From Clostridium sp. UBA4108 (lineage in GTDB: Bacteria > Bacillota > Clostridia > Clostridiales > Clostridiaceae), in contig DFXM01000046.1 in NCBI GenBank assembly GCA_002381695.1, positions 2,827 to 66,826 on the forward strand: 64,000 nucleotides of DNA. The letters are read 5' to 3'. The notes beneath the pieces were generated by a model. The model was not told the origin of the DNA, made no database searches, and saw only the letters and a program-made list of their open reading frames with translations. A program made the position numbers and the translations under genes. Numbering within the stretch: the first letter of the stretch is position 1; each line of letters starts with the position of its first letter. This document shows, piece after piece, positions 28,300 to 35,636 of this stretch.

Positions 28300-29496
28300 C
28301 TATTCTCCAGAAAATCTTGGTTTATTAGCTTCTAAAAGTTTTTCAAATGTAGCTACTGGATCTTTAATCTTACTTAAGAACATCATAGCTGCAATTATAT
28401 ATGGTTTAAATCCTGCTTCTTGATATAGTGGCTTACGATAGCGGTTAAACACACTAGCCTCAACCTCACCTTGTTCACAACTTACACCAGTGATATCAGC
28501 TGGTAAACAGTGCATATAAAGAGCTCTTCCATCCCTAGTTAGCTTCATCATTTCCTCAGTACATTCCCAATCTTTATGTTTTCCATTCTCTGCTAGCAAT
28601 TCTTTTTCTAAAGCCTTTATTTCATCAAACTTGCCTTCTCCATATAGTTCTGTACGTTTTTCCATAGCTGCATATGGAGCCCAGCTCTTTGGATATACTA
28701 TATCTGCATTTTCAAATGCTTCCTTCATTGAGTTGGTTTTAGTAAAACTACCACCATTTTTCTCAACGTTCCCCTTTGCAATCTCTTCTACCTCAGGTAA
28801 TAAGTCGTATCCTTCTGGATGAGCAAGAGCAATTTCCATACCCATTCTTGTCATTAATCCAATAATACCTTGGGGTACTGAAAGTGGTTTTCCATAAGAT
28901 GGTGAGTATGCCCAAGTCATTGCAACTTTTTTACCTTTAAGATTTTCTACTCCTCCAAAATGGTGTATAAGGTGTAGTAAATCTGCCATGCTTTGCGTTG
29001 GATGATCTATATCGCATTGTAAGTTAACTAATGTAGGACGTTGTTCTAATACTCCATCCACATGTCCTTCTTGTACTGCTGATGAAACTTCTCTCATATA
29101 AGCATTACCTTTTCCAATGAACATATCATCTCTTATTCCAATTACATCTGCCATGAAAGATATCATATTTGCTGTTTCACGAACAGTTTCACCATGAGCA
29201 ATTTGAGACTTTCCTTCATCAAGGTCTTGCACTTCTAACCCTAGTAAGTTACAAGCACTGGCAAAACTGAATCTTGTCCTAGTAGAATTATCACGGAATA
29301 CGGAAATACCTAATCCGCTATCAAATACTTTTGTGGATATGTTGTTTTCTCTCATGTTACGGAGTATGTCAGCAACAGTAAATACAGCCTGAAGTTCATC
29401 ATCTGTCTTTTCCCAAGTTAGTAAGAAGTCGTTATTGTGCATGTTTTCAAAATTTAACTTTTCTAGCTTTTCAATTAAGTTTTTTATTTTTTCCAT
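28300..29496 (-). CDS. ygeW: Knotted carbamoyltransferase YgeW
   Basis: 398 aa. The carbamoyl-phosphate site is S71-T-R-T-R75, followed by a DIDHPTQSMADLLHL segment and HCLPADITG near the C-terminus, as in aspartate and ornithine carbamoyltransferases. YgeW belongs to the knotted branch, and its natural substrate is unsettled. In purine-degrading clusters it is thought to run towards carbamoyl phosphate and ATP. First gene of the ygeW-ygfK-ssnA run, with a clear promoter and two operator-like sites. Confidence 0.92.
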   Translation of the reverse strand: MEKIKNLIEKLEKLNFENMHNNDFLLTWEKTDDELQAVFTVADILRNMRENNISTKVFDSGLGISVFRDNSTRTRFSFASACNLLGLEVQDLDEGKSQIAHGETVRETANMISFMADVIGIRDDMFIGKGNAYMREVSSAVQEGHVDGVLEQRPTLVNLQCDIDHPTQSMADLLHLIHHFGGVENLKGKKVAMTWAYSPSYGKPLSVPQGIIGLMTRMGMEIALAHPEGYDLLPEVEEIAKGNVEKNGGSFTKTNSMKEAFENADIVYPKSWAPYAAMEKRTELYGEGKFDEIKALEKELLAENGKHKDWECTEEMMKLTRDGRALYMHCLPADITGVSCEQGEVEASVFNRYRKPLYQEAGFKPYIIAAMMFLSKIKDPVATFEKLLEANKPRFSGE

Positions 29497-29540
29497 AAAT
29501 AGCCACCCCTTAATATATTTAAAAAACCTTTTATTTTTTA

Positions 29541-29585
29541 CTGACTAATTAATCAGATTTTACATTAATTAGTATTATATGTCAA
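29541..29585 (-). promoter_or_regulatory. ygeW promoter with two operator copies
   Basis: Minus-strand TTGACA (29580-29585), 17-bp spacer, TAAAAT (29557-29562). The palindrome CTGATTAATTAGTCAG (29541-29556) adjoins the -10 box on its downstream side, and a second core, TACTAATTAAT (29564-29574), lies in the spacer. A bound repressor would block RNA polymerase. Confidence 0.72.
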
Positions 29586-29758
29586 TAGATGTATTAAATT
29601 TTGCTTATATATAAGTTGTAATAAAGATAATTCATATTATGAGTATGTTTAATGAATTGTTGAAGTTGAGCTTCATATTAATTGATTTATAATATATAAG
29701 TTTCAATAATGAAACTACATGATACAAATAGGCTTTTCTTTTATAGTTTATTTAAATT

Positions 29759-29811
29759 GAACTTCATATTATTGCTGTGAATACCATTTGCAGAAATCTT
29801 AGATTTACTTG
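29759..29811. repeat. Diverged copy of the MITE-like repeat
   Basis: This stretch resembles the reverse complement of about 45676-45727: both share GAACT..ATATTATTGC, then ACCATTTG and TTAGATTTACTTG. It lies in the 600-bp gap between ygeW and the ABC-F gene, where no ORF was found. The match is imperfect. Confidence 0.5.
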
Positions 29812-29940
29812 GGCTGTGTGAAAGTAAAAAGCGTTCTGTTAAAATCTATGTGAAATATTCTTCACTTATTCTCTCAAGCCGTTGTATAAGCATGATAAAC
29901 AAAAATAGAAATTTTGGATAATATTTAACAAAATAAAAAA

Positions 29941-29960
29941 CTGACTCTGCAGAGAATCAG
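29941..29960 (-). terminator. Terminator of the ABC-F gene
   Basis: Self-complementary stem around CTCTGCAGAG with outer CTGA/TCAG, followed by six T on the minus strand. Positions 29961-30098 hold nothing else recognisable. Confidence 0.75.
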
Positions 29961-30098
29961 CTTTTTATCACATTTATGATTTTATATATTTTTATTTTAG
30001 AAGCACATACTTAGTGCATATCTATTGGTCGAAATTATCGCCATATAAGAGGACTGCTATAAATCATTTTTAGAGTAAATCTTTATATAGAACGAAAA

Positions 30099-31994
30099 TT
30101 ATACCAGTTTCTCATAGAGATTATCTACTTTTCTTTTTAAATCTCCATATTTTTCATAACATTCATAATTAGTTTTTTCATTGAAATTATCTTCTAATTT
30201 TTGCATTTCGTATTCTAACTCAATTATTTTTTCTTCTATTTCTCTGTAATTCTCTTCTTTAACTCTAGCTGTAACCATAGTATTGTTTTTATTTATAGAA
30301 TAATTTTTATTTATTTTTGATACTGCTTTCTCATTTTTTTCTTCCCCCACAGTTTCACTATTTTTATTCTTTTCACTCTTATAAAAGTCATAGTTACCAT
30401 AGAAAGTACTAACTTTACCATTACATATTTCCATAATTTTTTCTATAGAATTTTTTAAAAAATATCTATCATGAGAAACTGCTATAACCGTTCCTTTATA
30501 CTCTCTAAGTGCTAATTCTATGGACTCTCTAGCAGCTAGATCTAAGTGGTTTGTAGGTTCATCCATAATTAAGCAGTGAGGTTCACAAAGAAGTATTTCA
30601 GCTAAATAAACCCTTACTCTCTCTCCTCCACTTAATACCTTTAGCTGTTTATTAACCTCATCTCCATAAAACTGAAACTTACTTAGATGAAGCCTTCCAT
30701 CCTTTTCCGTGAACTCTTTAATACTCATAATTTCCTCTAAAATAGTCAATTCTTCATTTTTAAATTCTACATCTTGGCCTAAATATGAATATCTTACCCA
30801 ATTCCCTAGGGTTGCCACACCTTCATAATCATTATCATTTCCTAATAGTATATTTAAAAGAGTAGTTTTACCACAGCCGTTATCTCCTATGATTCCAACT
30901 CTTTCACCACCACCTATGTGAAAATTACCATCTTTAATAATAGCTATATTTCCAAAAGACTTATTTAAATTCTTTCCCCAAGCTATATCCTTACTGACAT
31001 GATCTATATTATTAAACCTGATTCTTGGTTTATTATCCATATTTAAATGATTACTACTTTTAAATTCTTCTTGAGTTTTTTTCTTTTGCTCTATAAGTGA
31101 GTTAAGCCGCTTTTCTCGACTCTTAAAGGCAGTAATTTTTCTATGAGACTTAAGTTCTTCTATGACCTTTCTTTCTTTTTTAATTTCTAGTTCTAAACCT
31201 TTTTGTTCCCATATATAATGATTTCTCATGCTATTCTTTTCTTCAACAAATTTAGAGTAGCTACAACTTCTTTCACATAGAGTTCCATTATTAAGTTCAG
31301 CAATTCTAGTAGAGGCTTCATCTAGAAAGTACCTATCATGGGATACCATGAGCACACCACCACTAAATTTCTTTAGGAATTTCTCTAACCATTCAATGGC
31401 TTTTATATCTAGGTGATTTGTAGGTTCATCTAAAATAATAAGATCTGGTTCATTAATCAACATTCTAGCAAAGAGTACTCTCATCTTTTCTCCACCACTT
31501 AAATTATTTATAGGAATTGAAAGCACTTCTTTTTTGATACCTAGCCCTAAAAGAATTTTAGTAATCACACTTTCTATAACGTATCCGTCCATAGCTTCAT
31601 ATTCATTTAAGGTATTTGAGTACTTCTTGAGGACCTGATCATATTTTTCATAATCCATTTGAATGGATATATCCTCCATTTGTTTTTCTAATATCTTAAG
31701 CTTCTCCTCCAGCCTTATAATTTGTTCCAGATGTAATGCAGTTTCCCCATTTAGTTCCCTTAATTCCATCATATCCTGAGACAAATAAGCTATTTTAGCT
31801 GCCTTTGCCAGAATTATATTGCCTTTATCAGCTTCTTCCATACCTAATGCAATTTTAATTAAAGTGCTTTTCCCAGCGCCATTTGGCCCAACTAAAGCAA
31901 CTCTTTCACCTTTTTCTACTCTTAGGCTAACATTATCTAATACTTTTTGATTTCTATACTCCTTTGAAATATTTTCTAATGATAATAAACTCAT
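30099..31994 (-). CDS. ABC-F family ATPase, possibly drug-inducible
   Basis: 631 aa, two ABC domains (GPNGAGKST and GDNGCGKTT, signatures LSGGE in both), a basic helical linker around residues 235-310 and a C-terminal coiled coil after about residue 555. No membrane segments, so it acts on ribosomes. The gene has an unusually long leader of about 710 nt with a promoter, a short SD-led ORF and two terminator-like hairpins before the start. That layout is typical of antibiotic-induced ABC-F resistance genes controlled by attenuation, but resistance is not shown by the protein itself. ATG follows AAGGAGG. Confidence 0.86.
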   Translation of the reverse strand: MSLLSLENISKEYRNQKVLDNVSLRVEKGERVALVGPNGAGKSTLIKIALGMEEADKGNIILAKAAKIAYLSQDMMELRELNGETALHLEQIIRLEEKLKILEKQMEDISIQMDYEKYDQVLKKYSNTLNEYEAMDGYVIESVITKILLGLGIKKEVLSIPINNLSGGEKMRVLFARMLINEPDLIILDEPTNHLDIKAIEWLEKFLKKFSGGVLMVSHDRYFLDEASTRIAELNNGTLCERSCSYSKFVEEKNSMRNHYIWEQKGLELEIKKERKVIEELKSHRKITAFKSREKRLNSLIEQKKKTQEEFKSSNHLNMDNKPRIRFNNIDHVSKDIAWGKNLNKSFGNIAIIKDGNFHIGGGERVGIIGDNGCGKTTLLNILLGNDNDYEGVATLGNWVRYSYLGQDVEFKNEELTILEEIMSIKEFTEKDGRLHLSKFQFYGDEVNKQLKVLSGGERVRVYLAEILLCEPHCLIMDEPTNHLDLAARESIELALREYKGTVIAVSHDRYFLKNSIEKIMEICNGKVSTFYGNYDFYKSEKNKNSETVGEEKNEKAVSKINKNYSINKNNTMVTARVKEENYREIEEKIIELEYEMQKLEDNFNEKTNYECYEKYGDLKRKVDNLYEKLV

Positions 31995-32038
31995 TATTAA
32001 TTCCTCCTTAATTATGATTTAAATTTTGATACGTCAAA

Positions 32039-32065
32039 AGACCACAAGCATTATACCCATGGTCT
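32039..32065 (-). promoter_or_regulatory. Hairpin just before the ABC-F ribosome site
   Basis: 6-bp stem AGACCA/TGGTCT (32039-32044 with 32060-32065) followed by TTTT on the minus strand, 45 nt before the start codon. Possible second attenuator. Confidence 0.45.
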
Positions 32066-32161
32066 ATAATTTGTGAGGAATTAATAGGTCTGTAATAAAT
32101 AAATAGTCGTAAATAATTATTTATTGCATACATACACAATATAGTCTTACCTCAAAATAAA

Positions 32162-32191
32162 AGCCACGGATAATGATGCTATTATCCGTGG
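32162..32191 (-). terminator. Strong terminator inside the ABC-F leader
   Basis: Perfect 12-bp stem GCCACGGATAAT/ATTATCCGTGGC with a 6-nt loop, then TTTTATTTT on the minus strand. It lies between the leader promoter (32703-32732) and the ABC-F gene, so transcripts must pass it: an attenuator candidate. Positions 32192-32520 show nothing else recognisable. Confidence 0.7.
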
Positions 32192-32605
32192 CAATAGTTC
32201 TTAAGCTAAGTATATTTATATCCATGATTTTTAGTATATTATATAAGAAAAATTACTAGATATATTTTAATATATGTTAAATTAACAATATAAGTATTCT
32301 TATATAATAGTTATACCATAATAGCCTACTATAAATTATTATAGATGCCTATGAAAAATGGAATAAATAATTTTGAAATCTTATATTATCGCTGAAATCT
32401 CTACACAACAAAAAAACTAATCTAATAATAAATTTTATACTCATATATAAAATCATTAATTATTATCTTACACAACTAATAAACATACAGAAAATTCAAC
32501 TTTTCAAATAAGTATGTTAGTTACATTTATTTTGTTTTATATCTTCCAGCGGTGATATAAAAGACACTAGCTCCGGATAAAGCTTCACCTATAAACTTAT
32601 GGTCT

Positions 32606-32656
32606 TTATTCGAAGCGGAGTCCTGATATCTTAGCTGGTACATTCATTATAAACAT
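32606..32656 (-). CDS. Short leader ORF of the ABC-F transcript (16 aa)
   Basis: MFIMNVPAKISGLRFE, preceded by AGGAGG at 7 nt and about 47 bp downstream of a good promoter. An overlapping 38-codon frame (32643 down to 32527) also exists without a well-placed ribosome site. The RNA around it can fold into a long imperfect stem: CCAGC near 32638 pairs with GCTGG near 32549, and CTCCG pairs with CGGAG inside. A translated leader peptide that senses ribosome stalling is the natural reading, but no known stalling sequence was recognised. Confidence 0.5.
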   Translation of the reverse strand: MFIMNVPAKISGLRFE

Positions 32657-32702
32657 AATTTATCCTCCTGTACCATATAAATATATTTTATATCTTCATT
32701 TT

Positions 32703-32732
32703 ATGATATCACAAGATTCAAAATATTGTCAA
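32703..32732 (-). promoter_or_regulatory. Sigma-A-type promoter of the ABC-F leader
   Basis: Minus-strand TTGACA (32727-32732), 18-bp spacer, TATCAT (32703-32708). It lies 55 bp downstream of the terminator that ends the dead-TnpB transcript. Confidence 0.7.
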
Positions 32733-32786
32733 TATCTTTCCCGTAATTAAACCCTTTAATTCATTAAGACTTTAAATCTATTAGAA

Positions 32787-32813
32787 AAGGCTGAAACTAA
32801 TCATTTCAGCCTT
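32787..32813 (-). terminator. Terminator of the dead-TnpB/guide-RNA transcript
   Basis: Perfect 10-bp stem (32787-32796 with 32804-32813), 7-nt loop and TTTTCT tail on the minus strand. Confidence 0.85.
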
Positions 32814-32928
32814 ATATTTAATAGCTACCTAAATCTGTATATAACAGACTCTGCACTGCAGATGTTTGCCCACAAAAAGGTTTATTCCTGTTTTGTAGTA
32901 CAGGGTGTGGTAGCTACACCTTTCCAAT
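32814..32928 (-). ncRNA. Candidate guide RNA (omega-RNA-like scaffold) of the dead TnpB
   Basis: Begins right after the stop codon of the dead-TnpB gene. Read 5'-3' on the minus strand it holds: hairpin 1, GGTGT/ACACC (32904-32920), with loop AGCTACC; hairpin 2, CCTG/CAGG (32887-32904); a short CTGC/GCAG stem-loop; hairpin 3, TCTGT/ACAGA (32834-32848). Then comes GGTAGCTA (32822-32829), exactly complementary to TAGCTACC (32909-32916), which covers the loop of hairpin 1: an 8-bp pseudoknot. Only 8 nt (TTAAATAT, 32814-32821) separate it from the terminator stem. In TnpB omega-RNAs a pseudoknotted scaffold ends where the guide begins, so the guide would start at 32821. The 5' end of the RNA may reach into the coding region. 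Confidence 0.65.
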
Positions 32929-34422
32929 TCATGAAATTTCAGTATAACTTATACAATCTTTTATATCTTTTTGGGCTTGAAGTTTTTTAATAATACTAAT
33001 TTCTCTTTTATTAAAAGTATTTGTAGAGTTATTAATGAAATCTTTTAAAAATATGTAAAATCTCTCAGTGGCAAATTCATCATCGCTACACTCATATTCT
33101 ATCTTTAGGAGCTTTAATATAAAGGTAATATGTCCTTCAACTCTCCTATAATAAACTCTTATTTTATTATATTTATATCTAATTAATGTTGTTGCTAGAT
33201 TTTTAGCTCCTACCAATTCTAGTTTTTGAGAATTACCACAACCTATACATAAGAATTTATCTTTCTCAAAACGATTTATAAATTTCACAGTATCACACAT
33301 TGGACAGCGAAAAAAAATCGAATTCGGACTCACTTTAACTGGTTTATCAATACCCTCAAACTCAGATTTATACAATACAAAATCAGCAAATAGATTATAT
33401 TCGCCAATACTTATAGGTATGTTAAAATTCCTTTGTTTGAGCCTATCATTTTTATTTACTAAATTCTCTAAAATTATAACACATCTATTTTCTTTAGCTA
33501 ACCTTACAACTGTATTTGACAATTCATGAAGTTTATTCTTACCATTCACATTTACAGCTGATATCGGCCCACTTTTAACTAATTCACCACTGTCATTGCA
33601 TATTACATAAAACAGTTCTTTACTTATTCCTCTTACTACTCCTAAAAATTTATTGCAGCTTATTTTTTTAGGAGATTCATACCAAATTCTTAAATTAAGA
33701 TAAAAATTACTTCCTCTTTTTATAAGTTGTGCACTTTTAGGCATAGCCATTCCAGCTTCTATTTCGTTTAAATGATGTTCCTGCCACTTACCTATGTATA
33801 ATGGAAAAAGCTCATATCTTATTTTTTTTGTATTTTTCTGCAAGAACTCCTCTGGAAATGTAACATATTTTAGTATTCTATAGGATTCTTCTACTTTTTC
33901 TACAGCATTATTACGATTAAATAGATAAAGTTTTACATAATATCTACTGCTTTCAATATCTTTAAGTAAAGTGTAATCCCTATTGTAAGCAAATCGACTA
34001 AATAATAATGGTCTATGTTTCTCATACTTATTAAACATAGAATTAATCTTTACCATACTTAGGTTATCTGCTCCATTTAGTATACTCTCAATGTCATCAT
34101 CAGTGGTTCTTATTACAGGATAATTTATCTTTGCAGAAATAAATTTTCTATTGTAATAAGTAGATAGTGTCATAGCTATATCCATCCTCAATGCATCCTT
34201 AAAAGGTTCCACATTTAAGAAATCCACCTTATCCATTATATCTTTATTTAAAAGCTTTAGAATATAGTTCTTTGTAATCTTTGAATCTATAGATTTTATT
34301 TCACCCAATTCTTTAAGAATTATATGAAATGCCTCAGTATATCTTTCTAATGCATCTTCAAGAATTCTACTTTTTGTTTTAGTCGGCTCTAATAGCTTTA
34401 TGGATATGGTCTTATATGGCAT
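32929..34422 (-). CDS. Nuclease-dead TnpB-family protein (TldR-like RNA-guided repressor candidate)
   Basis: 497 aa. The C-terminal half follows the TnpB/OrfB plan. The RuvC-I position reads FLGVVRGI (259-266) where active TnpB has LGIDxG: the catalytic Asp is V263. RuvC-II keeps Glu (E319 in CVIILENL). The zinc ribbon is intact (C373, C376, C392, C395). The RuvC-III position reads ELVGAKNLA (402-410) instead of DxNxAxN: Asp is E402. The triad is thus V-E-E and DNA cleavage is unlikely. There is no TnpA gene and no transposon end. The protein runs about 85 residues past RuvC-III, longer than usual. The gene is 28 bp after the phosphatase gene, with AAGGAG before its ATG, and is followed by a structured RNA. 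TnpB-derived dead repressors (TldR) are a known class; a function here is inferred. Confidence 0.8.
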   Translation of the reverse strand: MPYKTISIKLLEPTKTKSRILEDALERYTEAFHIILKELGEIKSIDSKITKNYILKLLNKDIMDKVDFLNVEPFKDALRMDIAMTLSTYYNRKFISAKINYPVIRTTDDDIESILNGADNLSMVKINSMFNKYEKHRPLLFSRFAYNRDYTLLKDIESSRYYVKLYLFNRNNAVEKVEESYRILKYVTFPEEFLQKNTKKIRYELFPLYIGKWQEHHLNEIEAGMAMPKSAQLIKRGSNFYLNLRIWYESPKKISCNKFLGVVRGISKELFYVICNDSGELVKSGPISAVNVNGKNKLHELSNTVVRLAKENRCVIILENLVNKNDRLKQRNFNIPISIGEYNLFADFVLYKSEFEGIDKPVKVSPNSIFFRCPMCDTVKFINRFEKDKFLCIGCGNSQKLELVGAKNLATTLIRYKYNKIRVYYRRVEGHITFILKLLKIEYECSDDEFATERFYIFLKDFINNSTNTFNKREISIIKKLQAQKDIKDCISYTEIS

Positions 34423-34450
34423 CCAATCTACTCCTTAAAATAACTACATT

Positions 34451-35620
34451 TTAATGATATTCAACCTGAACTTCCTTTCCCAGTCTTTTCATAGATTCAG
34501 ATATTTCATTAACTAATTGAAGTTTAATACTCAAATCCATAGAAAAATTAGGATTTTGATGAGCAGGATTTAGTGCTCTACCTACTATAAATTTTGCACC
34601 TGTACATTTATTTATTAGAAGTTGAGCTAATAAAGATGCAGCATCACCTTGATGATTTTCATAAGTACGTCTATCAACTGCACTCCTTTCATACTTCTTC
34701 ATAATTTCAAGAGTTTTTTTCAGTGTAACCACTCCTTCAGTAACAAGATCAACACCTTTCATCTCTGCCACTGGAGGCACATCTGGAGAGATATAATTCA
34801 ATGATACCTTAAGCTCGCTGCCAGAAATACGACTAACTATTTGAGAAGTTGTTCCTCCACAAACAATTTTTGTTCCCTCAAAATTCATCAGTTCATCCAC
34901 AATTTTTTTATCATCGTCATGATTAATAGGTGGTCCAACCATAACATAGGCCTTATCAGATTTTCTAATTCTACAGACTGCAACTGTGGTGTCATCTCCT
35001 GGTTCCTCTCCATAAAGATTATTACATGCGGCCAATAATAAATTCTGCATTGAATAAGCAGTACTATTCTTCTTATATGCATTTTCTAAGTATTTAACCA
35101 CATTTTTTTGTTGCCATCCTAAACTTAACATTTTTTCGACTCCCGCATTAATTACTCCATCACTAAACATAATACAAATATCATCTGATTTTAACTTTAT
35201 ATGTGCCTCCTTGATCTTCTTGTCTGCAATAATAAGTTCTTTTCTAGGAAACTCATAAAATTTTCCATTTCTAAGTATAACAATATTGGGATTGTCAAAC
35301 TCAACAATATGAGCATCCCCTAACTTATTTATATGTATAAAACTAAAACTACAATATGTAATACCTCTTTCATTGCATACTGGTAATGTGGATGCCACAG
35401 TCTCTATAACATCACGTATATCTGTGGACTCTGCTAACATGGTTGCTACCATTTTACTGGTAAAAGATGCAAGGATATTGGCTTTTACTCCACTTCCAAT
35501 ACCATCTGCAAGAACCATTATAGTATCATGTCCATTTTTTATAATTTCCACCATGTCTCCACAGAGCTCTTCACCCTTTTTATTTAAGCTACCATAACTT
35601 GTTTCAAAAAATAAACTCAT
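34451..35620 (-). CDS. SpoIIE/PP2C-type serine phosphatase linked to hydrogenase
   Basis: 389 aa. Residues 1-220 form a SpoIIE-type phosphatase with metal-binding aspartates in CGDMV, LADGIGSGVKA, FSDGV and GDDTTVA. The remaining 165 residues are a separate domain that I do not recognise. Similar phosphatase genes lie beside sensory and electron-bifurcating hydrogenase genes in other clostridia. It is 16 bp after the sensory hydrogenase gene and is the middle gene of the three-gene operon. It may reverse phosphorylation of a regulator in response to the sensor. Confidence 0.85.
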   Translation of the reverse strand: MSLFFETSYGSLNKKGEELCGDMVEIIKNGHDTIMVLADGIGSGVKANILASFTSKMVATMLAESTDIRDVIETVASTLPVCNERGITYCSFSFIHINKLGDAHIVEFDNPNIVILRNGKFYEFPRKELIIADKKIKEAHIKLKSDDICIMFSDGVINAGVEKMLSLGWQQKNVVKYLENAYKKNSTAYSMQNLLLAACNNLYGEEPGDDTTVAVCRIRKSDKAYVMVGPPINHDDDKKIVDELMNFEGTKIVCGGTTSQIVSRISGSELKVSLNYISPDVPPVAEMKGVDLVTEGVVTLKKTLEIMKKYERSAVDRRTYENHQGDAASLLAQLLINKCTGAKFIVGRALNPAHQNPNFSMDLSIKLQLVNEISESMKRLGKEVQVEYH

Positions 35621-35636
35621 AAATACTCACCCTGTA

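Noticed and set aside
32929..34422. Active IS605/IS607 transposon
   Set aside because: No TnpA, no transposon ends or flanking duplications seen, RuvC residues lost, and the gene is embedded in an operon.
32929..34422. Type V CRISPR effector
   Set aside because: No repeat array or adaptation genes in the window; size and layout fit TnpB better.
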